A DNA stretch of 64,000 nucleotides from NCBI RefSeq assembly GCF_033126985.1, contig NZ_AP024714.1, positions 1,814,990 to 1,878,989 on the forward strand, given 5' to 3'. A model generated the notes under the pieces. That model had not been told where the DNA came from, searched no databases, and saw only the letters and a program-made list of their open reading frames with translations. The DNA comes from Methylomarinovum caldicuralii (GTDB taxonomy: Bacteria; Pseudomonadota; Gammaproteobacteria; Methylococcales; Methylothermaceae). Position numbers and translations under genes: made by a program. Shown here one piece after another: positions 21,990 through 30,677 of the stretch; positions within the stretch are counted from its first letter, which is position 1, and the number at the start of each line of letters is the position of its first letter.

Positions 21990-24900
21990 ATGCGTCCCAG
22001 TACCGAACGCCGCCGCCTGCTGCGCTATCTCTGCCTCTACCTTGGCTTTGTCGTTTACGGCAGCCTGATTCCCTTCCGGCTCCGCCCCCTGAGTCTGGCC
22101 CAGGCACTGGAAAATTTCCAGCACATCGCCTATCTGCAACTGGGGCCGGGTTCGCGCGCGGACTGGATCGCCAACATCGTACTCTACCTTCCGCTCGCCT
22201 TCCTCGCCTGTGGTGCCTTCCTGGGGCTTCGGCAGGTACGCCCCCGTCCATTGCCGGCTTTGGTCCTGATCTTCGGCGGCTGTCTCGCGGTGGCGGTTGC
22301 GGTGGAATTTGTCCAGCAGTTCTTCGCCCCGCGCACGGTGTCCCTCAACGATCTGATCGCCGAGGGCCTCGGCAGCCTCGGTGGCATCCTGCTGTGGTGG
22401 CGGGGACGGTCCTTCCTTGTCCGCCTCGGTGACGCATTCACCCGCGGCGGCCGGGAATCGCTGCAGGCCGCCGCCATTGCCTACCTGCTGGCCTATGTCG
22501 CCCTGGCCCTGTTCCCCTACGACATCGCCCTTTCCCCGGCCGAGCTGGGGGCCCACCTTACCTCCGCCAACGTAGGCTGGCTGGTGGCGCCGGGCTGCGG
22601 CGGCCCGATCCGCTGCGGCGCCCGCCTGGGGGTGGAGATAGTGGCGGTCGTACCCTTGGGCCTGCTGCTGGGACTGCTGTGGCCTGCCTTCGGCCTGCGC
22701 CGCCTGGCCGTAGCGGGTCTGCTGCTGGGAGCCGGCCTGGAGCTGCTGCAGCTGTTCATCCTTTCCGCCAGCGCCCAGGGCATTTCCCTGGTGACCCGCG
22801 TTCTCGGAGTGGCGACCGGCGGAATGCTGGCCAGCTGGCTGCGCCGCCAGAGCGTGGATGTCCTCGCCCACATGCTGAACCGCGCGCTGCCGTTCCTGGC
22901 GTTCCCCTACCTGTTCACCCTGTTGCTGGTCAACGCCTGGTTCACCGCCGGCCGGATCCCTTTCCGCGCCGGTCTGGCACGCCTCACCGACCTGCACTTC
23001 ACGCCGTTTTATTATCACTATTACAGCTCCGAGCCGGTGGCCATGGCCAGCCTGCTGGCCAATCTGGCCCTGTACGTCCCGATCGGCATCGCCGTCTGGT
23101 GCCGGCGGCGGGCGCGCCGGTTTCCCGAGGCCGGTGGTGCCGGGACCGCCGCCTGGCTCGCCGCGCTGCTGGCCCTGCCGGTGGAAACGGGCAAGCTCTG
23201 GCTTGCCGGCCATCACCCCGATCCGACCAACCTGCTGATCGCCGCCGCAGCCGCCGCCCTGGCCTATGGCGCGACCGCCTGGCTCGCCCGCACCGTCGAC
23301 GGCAGCTCTCAGAGTATTCCATCACCTCCCCCGTCCGTAGCCACCCCGGCCCCGACGATGTCGCTCCCGGGCAAGAGCCTGGCGGCCACGGCCGTCACCA
23401 CCGCGATACTGCTGACAGGACTGGCCGGGATTCCCCATGCCGGCATCTGGCCGGGAATCGTGGCGGGTTACGCCCTGCTCCTGTGGTTCCAGCCCCTTGC
23501 CTGGCTGTTCGTGCTGCCCTTCTGCCTGCCGCTGCTGGATCTGGCTCCTTTAGAGGGCCGGCTGCCGCTGGACGAATTCGACCTTCTGGTGCTCGCCACC
23601 CTGGCGGTGGTCCCCCTGCGTCTCAGGCAGCCACCACGCCCCTGGCCCGGCGCCGCCGCAAAGTGGGCCGTGACGTTGCTGTGGCTGAGCTGGCTGGTCG
23701 CCACCGCCCGGGGACTGCGGGGGCTGGATTTTCATGAACCGCTCGGCTCCCATTCGCCCCTGAATGCCTGGCTGGTGGGCAAGGGGCTGCTGTGGTCGCT
23801 GCTGCTGCTCCCGTTGTTGCGGCGCGTTCCCGAATCCCGGAGCGGATCGGCCCGCCGCCTCGTCTTTCGGGCGGTCGTCGCCGCCCTGGCGGTCGAAGTA
23901 CTGGTGGTGATCCGGGAACGCGTCCTTTTCGTCGGTCTGACAGACTTCGACCACGTCTTCCGCGTCACCGGCACCTTCGCCAGCATGCAGACCGGAGGCG
24001 CCTATCTCGAGGCGTTTTTGGCGTTCGCCTTTCCGTTTCTGCTGGTGGGGATCCTGCGCCATCCTTCCCCTTGGATCCGTCTGGCGGGCGCGGGACTGGC
24101 AGGGCTGAGTGCCTATGCCATGCTGGTCACCTTCTCCCGCGGCGGCTATGCCGGCATGGCCGCAGGCTTCTTGACGGTGGCGCTCGGCGCACGGCGGCGC
24201 TGGCCAGTGGCGATCGCTCTGGCGGCGCTGCTCGTTCTGATCGCCGCCCCGATTCTGAGCGACGGCTTCGCCCGCTATCGCCTGCAACGTTCCGGCCAGG
24301 ACCTGACGATCCGCTGGCAGCACTGGCAGCGGGCGCTGGCCCTGATGGACGCAGGCTGGCCTGCCCGCCTCGCCGGCAACGGCTTCGGCCGCTATCCGCT
24401 CAACTATCTGCTCTACAATGATTACGACCGCCCGCCGGGCGGTTATCTCGTCCGCCGTGAAGGACGGCAGCATTTTCTCCGGCTGCTGCCGGGCGAGTCG
24501 GTCTATCTGGACCAACGGGTCGCACTCGCCCCCCACACTCCTTACCGCCTGCAGGCCCGTCTGCGCGTCTCCGCCGCCGGGGATGCCCTGACCGTGCCTC
24601 TGTGCGAGAAGGCATTGCTGTATTCCTTCCGCTGCCACTGGCAGCGGCTGCAGCCAGAGCGGTCATCCCGCTGGGAACCGGTAAGCCGCGTCCTCCACAG
24701 CGGCGAACTGGGGGACAGCCGGCGACCGGTCAAGCTTTCCCTGTACAACGCCGGCGACCGCCCCCTCGACGTGGACGACCTCCATCTTCTGGCCCCCGAC
24801 GGCACCGATCTGCTCCGCAACGGCGGCTTCGAACACGGCGACGCCTTCTGGCTGCTCGTCACCGACCGCAACCTGGCCTGGCACATCGACCAGGCCGGCA

Positions 24901-25154
24901 TCGAGGTATACTTCGCCCAGGGCTGGCTGGGACTGCTGGGGGTCGGACTGCTGCTGTATGCGGCCACCCGGCGGCTGTGGCCCGGCTGGCGCGAGGGTCG
25001 GTCCTGGGAACTGGCGTGTCTGGGAGGACTGGCGGGCTTCGTGACGGTCAGCCTGACGGGCAGTACGATGGATGTGGCGCGGGGGATGATGTTGTTTTAC
25101 TTCACGGCACTTTGTGCCATGGTTTTCAGGACTAGTCCATCAAATCTCGAGTAA
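21990..25154 (+). CDS. fusion of VanZ-like domains with O-antigen ligase/polymerase (Wzy-like), plus inserted beta-rich domain
   Basis: A 1054-residue membrane protein. Residues about 1-430 look like repeated VanZ-type modules: 'YGSLIPFRLRP' then 'VEFVQQFF..R..S.NDLIAEGLG', a second copy with 'LELLQLFILSASAQG', and a third with 'ANLALYVPIGIAVW' and 'HHPDPTNLLIAA'. A Pro/Ser linker follows (about 438-462), then a Wzy/WaaL-like multi-span region containing 'VTFSRGGYAGMAAG' and 'GNGFGRYPLNYLLYND'. About residues 837-965 form a soluble segment resembling a carbohydrate-binding jelly roll ('NGGFEHGDAFW'), before the last membrane spans. Polymerisation or ligation of a surface glycan is inferred. 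Confidence 0.75.
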   Translation: MRPSTERRRLLRYLCLYLGFVVYGSLIPFRLRPLSLAQALENFQHIAYLQLGPGSRADWIANIVLYLPLAFLACGAFLGLRQVRPRPLPALVLIFGGCLAVAVAVEFVQQFFAPRTVSLNDLIAEGLGSLGGILLWWRGRSFLVRLGDAFTRGGRESLQAAAIAYLLAYVALALFPYDIALSPAELGAHLTSANVGWLVAPGCGGPIRCGARLGVEIVAVVPLGLLLGLLWPAFGLRRLAVAGLLLGAGLELLQLFILSASAQGISLVTRVLGVATGGMLASWLRRQSVDVLAHMLNRALPFLAFPYLFTLLLVNAWFTAGRIPFRAGLARLTDLHFTPFYYHYYSSEPVAMASLLANLALYVPIGIAVWCRRRARRFPEAGGAGTAAWLAALLALPVETGKLWLAGHHPDPTNLLIAAAAAALAYGATAWLARTVDGSSQSIPSPPPSVATPAPTMSLPGKSLAATAVTTAILLTGLAGIPHAGIWPGIVAGYALLLWFQPLAWLFVLPFCLPLLDLAPLEGRLPLDEFDLLVLATLAVVPLRLRQPPRPWPGAAAKWAVTLLWLSWLVATARGLRGLDFHEPLGSHSPLNAWLVGKGLLWSLLLLPLLRRVPESRSGSARRLVFRAVVAALAVEVLVVIRERVLFVGLTDFDHVFRVTGTFASMQTGGAYLEAFLAFAFPFLLVGILRHPSPWIRLAGAGLAGLSAYAMLVTFSRGGYAGMAAGFLTVALGARRRWPVAIALAALLVLIAAPILSDGFARYRLQRSGQDLTIRWQHWQRALALMDAGWPARLAGNGFGRYPLNYLLYNDYDRPPGGYLVRREGRQHFLRLLPGESVYLDQRVALAPHTPYRLQARLRVSAAGDALTVPLCEKALLYSFRCHWQRLQPERSSRWEPVSRVLHSGELGDSRRPVKLSLYNAGDRPLDVDDLHLLAPDGTDLLRNGGFEHGDAFWLLVTDRNLAWHIDQAGIEVYFAQGWLGLLGVGLLLYAATRRLWPGWREGRSWELACLGGLAGFVTVSLTGSTMDVARGMMLFYFTALCAMVFRTSPSNLE

Positions 25155-25166
25155 GAAGGAGGTCCA

Positions 25167-25583
25167 ATGAAATTTTCCACGCGCATAGCTCCTCTGTTCA
25201 CCGCTTTGGCTCTGGTCGGGCTGTCCTTTACTGCATCCGCCGATTGCTCCTCTCCGCCAGTAAGCGATGCTGCCGCCGTGCTTAGCGGCAAAACGATCTG
25301 TGTGACGGATAGCAGCACCGGGGAAAAATGGCAGGAATATCATGATCCCAGCGGTGCTTTGATCGATTATAAAAAAGGGCCTTCCGATCCTGTGGATCCT
25401 TCCAAACGGGTAGGAAGCTGGAGCACATCCGGTGGAAACGTAACATACACATACGATGCCTTTGGCCCGGCTGTTTCTTACACCTATACCGTCAAAGGCG
25501 ATGCAACGACCGGCTATAGCCTCTGCGGGACAAAAAATTTCATCAATGTTACCCTCCTATCAGGCCAAGTTCCCTGTCCATAA
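25167..25583 (+). CDS. small secreted protein of unknown function
   Basis: A 138-residue protein with a clear Sec signal peptide cleaved after 'TASA' (about residue 25) and a strong AAGGAGG site 6-8 nt before the ATG. It starts 12 nt after the VanZ-Wzy gene, so it is probably in the same transcript. The mature part is Ser/Thr/Gly/Tyr-rich with four Cys ('DCSS', 'TICVTD', 'SLCGTK', 'VPCP') that could form two disulfides, and probable beta-strands ('NVTYTYDAFGPAVSYTYTV'). I do not recognise the family. It has visibly lower GC than its neighbours. Confidence 0.75.
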   Translation: MKFSTRIAPLFTALALVGLSFTASADCSSPPVSDAAAVLSGKTICVTDSSTGEKWQEYHDPSGALIDYKKGPSDPVDPSKRVGSWSTSGGNVTYTYDAFGPAVSYTYTVKGDATTGYSLCGTKNFINVTLLSGQVPCP

Positions 25584-25606
25584 TGGTCCACCATGAGGGT
25601 TTCCGC

Positions 25607-25650
25607 CGCTCGGCCTTCACCTTTTTATCTGGAGGCCGAGCGCTTTCCCC
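25607..25650 (+). terminator. hairpin after the small secreted protein gene
   Basis: A perfect 10-bp stem (CGCTCGGCCT / AGGCCGAGCG) with a 16-nt loop begins 24 nt after the stop codon and is followed by CTTTCCCC. The U-tract is poor, so termination is plausible rather than certain. Confidence 0.5.
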
Positions 25651-25838
25651 ATACGCGCCAACTTAAGCGCATATTGATTGAATGCAGCTCACCTGCGTTT
25701 TTTTGTTGTAGATGGCTGAGCGAACGCTATGAACCATGCCGGCTGGTGCCAGTGATCGATTTGGTGGCGCGTTGTAGAACATCGGGATTGAGTAATGCGT
25801 GAGAAATCAATCTATTATGGCTTAAGTTGGCGCGTATG
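25650..25838. repeat. 189-bp element bounded by 18-bp perfect inverted repeats
   Basis: The left end CATACGCGCCAACTTAAG (25650-25667) is the exact reverse complement of 25821-25838. The interior is AT-richer and has no credible gene. The structure resembles a MITE or an internally deleted insertion sequence; no convincing target duplication is visible beyond a few C residues. The whole interval 25584-25969 has no supported gene: it holds the hairpin, this element, and about 130 bp of unassigned sequence. Confidence 0.7.
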
Positions 25839-25979
25839 CCCCGGCCCCAACCGATAAACGCCGGCCGCTTCAGCCGCATCGACAACAACCCTCGTTGACA
25901 TAAGCCGCCAGCGATAACCAGCCGATCAGACTCAAGTTCAATACGATCTCCCTGACTTGTGCAACAACGCCTCTGTGGG

Positions 25980-27254
25980 CAGGGCAATCGCATGAACGCT
26001 ACGTCCATCCAAGCACCTGAGCCCGATAGTGGTCACTGGAGGCGGCCAGGAGCCGTCTTGCCTTGATACCCCCGCGGCGTTTGGTGGAGTCGAGGCGAAA
26101 GAGATTGAGCACCATCTGTTTGAGCAGCGCCAGGTTATGAGCCGCATGTCGGGTTCGAAGGCGCACCTGATCATCGTTGAATACGACATCCATACACCAG
26201 TGAAGCGGGTTCTCCACCGCCCAATGCTGGCGCACCACCGAGGCCAGCCGTTCGGCATCGGCCGGCAGGCTGCTGATGTAGAAACGCCGTTCCCGGGTGG
26301 TTTTGCCGGCGACGGTGCGTTCGGACTCGACCACGGCAAAGCAGGCCAGATCCGGCCAGCGCTGGGGCCGGTCCAGGCCGTCGAGCTGGTCGAACACATA
26401 GCAGCGGCGCACTTCCAGGCGACCATGCGCCTTGTCGACCGTCTCGCATTGCTGATGCGGGGTTTTGTCCGGCGCGTCCTGGAAGGCCTGGAAGAAATCC
26501 CGGATCGATTCGGCCAGACCTTGCTGGTTGTCCTTGACCGCCAGTACATAGTCGGCCCCCCGGTCACGGATGGCCTTGGCAATCTTGGGATCGGTCCCCA
26601 TGGCATCGAGGGTCACCACGCATCCTTTCAAGGCCAGGGTTTCCAGCAGGGCGGGAATGGCCGTCTTCTCGTTGGATTTGTCGGCCACCGCCTCTTGACC
26701 GACCACCAACCGGTACTGAGCCGCAAAGGCACTGACCAGATGCAGGGGATCCTGCCCCTTGGACCGGCTACGCCGACTGGTCTTGCCGTCGATGGCGATC
26801 ACCTGACCTTCCAATGCCGGAACCACGCTCACCGCCCAGCGCTGAAAGGCCGATCCGAACGCTTCCGGATCGATCATCGCCAAAATCCGCCCCAGGGTGT
26901 CGTGGGACGGAATCCCATGCGGCAAGGGCATGTATCGACGCAGCCAATCCAGCTTCTCCCTGGCCCAAAGTTCAACCTCCACCAACGTATCGGCACCGCA
27001 GATCACCGCGCACACCACAACCACCAGCACTTCCACCAGATCGTAAGTTACCTTCGATGATTGTCGCGGGTCCGGAATCGATACGAACACCTCGCTCAGC
27101 GCCAGGGGCTTTTCCAGCATCTGTGCCTCCCACAAAAAGCATGCTCCTCAGAGAAGAAGTCTCTAATCTGCAAGTAATCTGCTGCAAGTCATCGAATCTT
27201 AAACCATCATCTTCGTGGGGTATATTCATGCGATTGCCCTGTGCGATTGCCCTG
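25980..27254 (-). mobile_element. ISAs1-family insertion sequence, intact, with 10-bp target duplication
   Basis: The element is 1275 bp. Its left end begins CAGGGCAATCGCA (25980-25992), and the right end is the inverted copy TGCGATTGCCCTG (27242-27254). A second tandem copy of that 13-mer lies just inside at 27229-27241. The flanks are identical 10-mers CCTCTGTGGG (25970-25979 and 27255-27264), which prove the outer end is the true one. It carries a single full-length transposase gene and sits about 60 bp upstream of ccmC. Confidence 0.93.
25999..27135 (-). CDS. ISAs1 family transposase
   Basis: A 378-residue DDE transposase. N-terminal 'SIPDPRQSSKVTYDLVEVLV' and 'ALEGQVIAIDGKTSRRSRS' (first Asp), 'VVTLDAMGT' (second Asp) and the C-terminal 'HWAVENPLHWCMDVVFNDD' (Glu) are characteristic of the ISAs1/H-repeat family. 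The frame is uninterrupted and lies within matching inverted ends, so the enzyme is probably functional. Confidence 0.95.
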   Translation of the reverse strand: MWEAQMLEKPLALSEVFVSIPDPRQSSKVTYDLVEVLVVVVCAVICGADTLVEVELWAREKLDWLRRYMPLPHGIPSHDTLGRILAMIDPEAFGSAFQRWAVSVVPALEGQVIAIDGKTSRRSRSKGQDPLHLVSAFAAQYRLVVGQEAVADKSNEKTAIPALLETLALKGCVVTLDAMGTDPKIAKAIRDRGADYVLAVKDNQQGLAESIRDFFQAFQDAPDKTPHQQCETVDKAHGRLEVRRCYVFDQLDGLDRPQRWPDLACFAVVESERTVAGKTTRERRFYISSLPADAERLASVVRQHWAVENPLHWCMDVVFNDDQVRLRTRHAAHNLALLKQMVLNLFRLDSTKRRGGIKARRLLAASSDHYRAQVLGWT

Positions 27255-27315
27255 CCTCTGTGGGCGGATTAGCAGAATCTGGTATCATTCATATTTATTT
27301 GCGGACACGAATCTC

Positions 27316-28092
27316 ATGTGGGCCTTTCTGCACCGACTCGCCTCACCCCGGCACTTCTATCATCTGACCGGCCGCTGGATTCCCTGGCTCGGCGGGGCCA
27401 CGCTCCTTTGCATGGCGGCCGGCCTGTACCTGGGCCTGTGGGTCGCCCCGCCCGACTACCAGCAGGGGGACAGCTTCCGCATCATGTACGTGCACGTGCC
27501 GGCGGCCTGGCTGTCGCTGTTCGTCTACGTCTTCATGGCGGTGGCCGGCGGCATCGGCTTGATCTGGAACATGAAGATGGCTGACGTGATGGCGGCGTGC
27601 TCGGCCCCCGTCGGCGCTTCCTTCACCTTTCTGGCGCTGGCCACCGGCTCCATCTGGGGCAAGCCCATGTGGGGCACCTGGTGGGTGTGGGACGCGCGCC
27701 TGACCTCCGAGCTGATCCTGCTGTTCCTGTATCTGGGCTACATCGCCCTCCAGAACGCCATCGAGGATCCGCGCACCGCCGCCCGCGCCGGAGCGATCCT
27801 GGCCATCGTCGGCAGCGTCAACATCCCGATCATCCATTACTCGGTGGAATGGTGGAACACCCTGCACCAGGGGCCGACGGTGACCCGCTTCGACAAGCCG
27901 GCGATCCACCCCAGCATGCTGTGGCCACTGTTGCTGATGGCCGTCGCCTTCCAGCTGTATTTCTTCACCGTACTGCTGCTGCGGGCCCGCAGCGAAATCC
28001 TCTGGCGCGAGCGCCGCAGCCGCTGGGTGCGGGAACTGTTGACAGACGAACGCATCGAACCGGCATCCGACTCCGAGGAGATCGCCTCATGA
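27316..28092 (+). CDS. ccmC: heme exporter subunit CcmC
   Basis: A 258-residue, six-span inner-membrane protein that presents heme to CcmE on the periplasmic side in System I cytochrome c maturation. It contains the tryptophan-rich WWD motif 'GTWWVWDARLT' and conserved periplasmic His residues ('MYVHVPAAW', 'IIHYSVEWW'). The start is the ATG at 27316, aligned with the usual N-terminus; the frame runs upstream into the IS end. No strong Shine-Dalgarno is seen. ccmA and ccmB, which usually precede it, are absent. Confidence 0.95.
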   Translation: MWAFLHRLASPRHFYHLTGRWIPWLGGATLLCMAAGLYLGLWVAPPDYQQGDSFRIMYVHVPAAWLSLFVYVFMAVAGGIGLIWNMKMADVMAACSAPVGASFTFLALATGSIWGKPMWGTWWVWDARLTSELILLFLYLGYIALQNAIEDPRTAARAGAILAIVGSVNIPIIHYSVEWWNTLHQGPTVTRFDKPAIHPSMLWPLLLMAVAFQLYFFTVLLLRARSEILWRERRSRWVRELLTDERIEPASDSEEIAS

Positions 28093-28256
28093 CCTGGCAG
28101 GAATTCATCCACATGGGCGGTTACGGCGCCTACGTCTGGAGCGCCTATGGCCTGACCGCCGTGGTGCTGATCTGGAACCTCGTCGCACCTTTGCGCCGCC
28201 GCCGGGAAGTGCTGGCGCGGCTTCGGCGCTGGTACGACCAGGAGGCCGGCCGATGA
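28089..28256 (+). CDS. ccmD: heme exporter subunit CcmD
   Basis: A 55-residue single-span protein ('MTWQEFIHMGGYGAYVWSAY', then a hydrophobic helix and a basic tail). CcmD is needed to release holo-CcmE from CcmABC. Its size and position between ccmC and ccmE are diagnostic. It overlaps both neighbours by ATGA. Confidence 0.92.
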   Translation: MTWQEFIHMGGYGAYVWSAYGLTAVVLIWNLVAPLRRRREVLARLRRWYDQEAGR

Positions 28257-28714
28257 CTCCGCGCCAGCGCCGCATGCTCTGGGTCACGGTCATCGTGATC
28301 GGCGTCAGCATCGCCACCTTTCTGACCCTGGCGGCATTTCAGAAGAACCTGCTTTACTTCTACACCCCTTCGCAGATCGCCGCCGGCGAGGCGCCGACGA
28401 ACTACGCCTTCCGGGTCGGCGGCCTGGTGAAGGAAGGCAGCGTGAAACGGGAACCGGACAGCCTGGCGGTGCGCTTCACCCTCACCGACGGCGCCAACGA
28501 GGTGACGGTGTTCTACGAGGGCATCCTGCCGGACCTGTTCCGCGAGGGCCAGGGTATCATCGCCATCGGCCAGCTGCAGCCGGACGGCCTGTTCAAGGCC
28601 ACCCAGGTGCTGGCCAAGCATGACGAGAACTACATGCCCCCGGAGGTGGCCGATGCCCTGAAGAAATCCGGCAAACTGCCGCCGGTGGACGATTTCAAGG
28701 GAGCGAGCCGATGA
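28253..28714 (+). CDS. ccmE: periplasmic heme chaperone CcmE
   Basis: A 153-residue membrane-anchored OB-fold protein that binds heme covalently through the His in 'LAKHDENYMP' near residue 123. One N-terminal membrane anchor (about residues 8-28) precedes the 'FRVGGLVKEGSV' and 'DLFREGQGIIAIG' strands typical of CcmE. Translation is coupled to ccmD and ccmF by 4-nt overlaps. Confidence 0.95.
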   Translation: MTPRQRRMLWVTVIVIGVSIATFLTLAAFQKNLLYFYTPSQIAAGEAPTNYAFRVGGLVKEGSVKREPDSLAVRFTLTDGANEVTVFYEGILPDLFREGQGIIAIGQLQPDGLFKATQVLAKHDENYMPPEVADALKKSGKLPPVDDFKGASR

Positions 28715-30675
28715 CTGCAGAATTGGGTCAACTGGCCCTGATCTTCGCCCTGCTGATGGCCGCCGTGCAGGCGGCCTTCCCCCTCGCTGGAACCGCTCTG
28801 CGGCTGCCGGCCTGGGTGGCGGTGGCCAAACCGGCTGCCCGCGCCCAGGCGCTGTTTCTGGCGGTGTCGTTCTATTGTCTGGAGCAGAGCTTCGTGGTCA
28901 ATGACTTCTCGGTCCGCTACGTGGCCGAGCATTCCAACTCCGCCCTGCCGCTGTTCTACCGCATCGCCGCCGCCTGGGGCGCCCACGAAGGCTCGGTGCT
29001 GCTGTTGGCCCTGATTCTGGGGCTGTGGACTTTCGCGGTCAGCATTTTCAACCGCGGCCTGTCGGATCTGTTCGTGGCCCGGGTCCTCGGCGTCCTGGGG
29101 CTGATCAGCGTCGGCATCCTGGCCTTCATCCTGTTCACCTCCAATCCCTTCGAACGGCTGACCCCGGCACCCCTGGACGGCAACGACCTCAACCCGCTGC
29201 TGCAGGACTTCGGCCTCGCGGTCCATCCGCCGATGCTGTACATGGGCTACGTCGGCCTGGCGGTGCCGTTCGCCTTCGCCATCGCCGCCCTGCTGTCCGG
29301 CTCCCTGGACATTGCCTGGGCCCGCTGGTCCCGTCCCTGGACCCTGGTGGCCTGGGCCTTCCTGACCCTGGGCATCACCCTGGGCTCGTGGTGGGCCTAC
29401 TACGAGCTGGGCTGGGGCGGCTGGTGGTTCTGGGATCCGGTGGAAAACGCCTCCTTCATGCCCTGGCTCATGGCCACCGCCCTGATCCATTCCCTGGCGG
29501 TGACGGAAAAACGCGGGGCCTTCAAGGCCTGGACCGTGCTGCTGGCGATCTTCGCCTTTTCCCTGAGCCTCCTGGGGATGTTCCTGGTGCGCTCCGGGGT
29601 GCTGGTGTCGGTGCACGCCTTCGCCAACGATCCCGAGCGCGGCCTGTTTATCCTGGTGTTCCTTGGGCTGGTGATCGGCAGCTCCCTGCTGCTTTACGCC
29701 CTCAGGGCCCCGGCGGTGAAGGACCACGCCCGCTTCCACTGGTTCTCACGCGAGGCCCTGCTGCTGGTCAACAACGTGCTACTGGTGGTGGCCGCCGCCA
29801 GCGTGCTGCTGGGCACGCTCTATCCCCTGGTGCTCGACGCCCTGGGGCTGGGCAAGATTTCCGTCGGCCCCCCTTATTTCAGCAGCGTGTTCACGCCGGT
29901 GACCGCGCCGCTGTTCCTGCTCGCCGGCATCGGTCCCCTGGTGGCCTGGCGCCGGGGCGATCCCGGCAAGCTGTGGCGGCAGGTGCGCTGGCTGATCCCG
30001 GTCAGCCTGATCGCAGCCGTCGTCATCAGCGCCCTGTGGTTCAACCCCAAGGACATCGTCACGCTCGCCTTCCTCGCCACCGCCTTCTGGCTCGGCGCCA
30101 CCTCGCTGCTGCCTCTGTGGCAGCGGCTGCGTCGCCGTGAGGGGCTGCGGGGGCTGCGCCAGCCTGCCGGGTTCTACGGCATGACCCTGGCCCACTTCGG
30201 CCTGGCGGTGTTTCTGATCGGCGTCGGCATCTCCAACCACTACAGCATCGAGCGCACCGTGCGCCTGGCGCCGGGGGAAACCGCCGAGCTGGGCGGTTAC
30301 CGCTTCACTTTCAAGGGGGTGCGGGAGTTCGACGGCCCCAACTACGGCGCCGACGAAGGCCTCTTCGAGGTTTCCCGGAACGGGGAACCGGTCGCCCGCC
30401 TCACCCCCCAGAAACGCTTCTACCGGGTGCAGCGCAACGTCATGACCGAAGCCGCCATCGACCCGGGGCTGCGCCGTGATCTCTACGTCGCCCTGGGCGA
30501 ACGACTGGAAGGCGACGCCTGGAGCGTGCGCCTGTATGTGAAGCCGGCGGTGCGCTGGATCTGGCTCGGCGGTCTGCTGATGATGGCCGGCGGCCTGGTG
30601 GCGGCGGCCGACCGCCGTTACCGCAGCGTCAAGGTGACCGCCCAGGCCACCGCCACCGTCAACGCCACGGTTTAG
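28711..30675 (+). CDS. ccmF: cytochrome c heme lyase subunit CcmF
   Basis: A 654-residue polytopic membrane protein that transfers heme from CcmE to apocytochrome c with CcmH. It has the WWD motif 'WGGWWFWDPVENASFMPW', conserved His-containing loops ('AWGAHEGSVLL', 'LAVHPPMLYMGYVG') and a large periplasmic domain near the C-terminus. Length and motif order match CcmF rather than the related NrfE. It starts within the ccmE stop (ATGA). Confidence 0.95.
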   Translation: MTAELGQLALIFALLMAAVQAAFPLAGTALRLPAWVAVAKPAARAQALFLAVSFYCLEQSFVVNDFSVRYVAEHSNSALPLFYRIAAAWGAHEGSVLLLALILGLWTFAVSIFNRGLSDLFVARVLGVLGLISVGILAFILFTSNPFERLTPAPLDGNDLNPLLQDFGLAVHPPMLYMGYVGLAVPFAFAIAALLSGSLDIAWARWSRPWTLVAWAFLTLGITLGSWWAYYELGWGGWWFWDPVENASFMPWLMATALIHSLAVTEKRGAFKAWTVLLAIFAFSLSLLGMFLVRSGVLVSVHAFANDPERGLFILVFLGLVIGSSLLLYALRAPAVKDHARFHWFSREALLLVNNVLLVVAAASVLLGTLYPLVLDALGLGKISVGPPYFSSVFTPVTAPLFLLAGIGPLVAWRRGDPGKLWRQVRWLIPVSLIAAVVISALWFNPKDIVTLAFLATAFWLGATSLLPLWQRLRRREGLRGLRQPAGFYGMTLAHFGLAVFLIGVGISNHYSIERTVRLAPGETAELGGYRFTFKGVREFDGPNYGADEGLFEVSRNGEPVARLTPQKRFYRVQRNVMTEAAIDPGLRRDLYVALGERLEGDAWSVRLYVKPAVRWIWLGGLLMMAGGLVAAADRRYRSVKVTAQATATVNATV

Positions 30676-30677
30676 CC

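Noticed and set aside
25727-26008. Possible 93-codon gene on the minus strand beside the ISAs1 element
   Set aside because: It spans the left IS junction and part of the 189-bp inverted-repeat element, and has no recognisable family or ribosome site.
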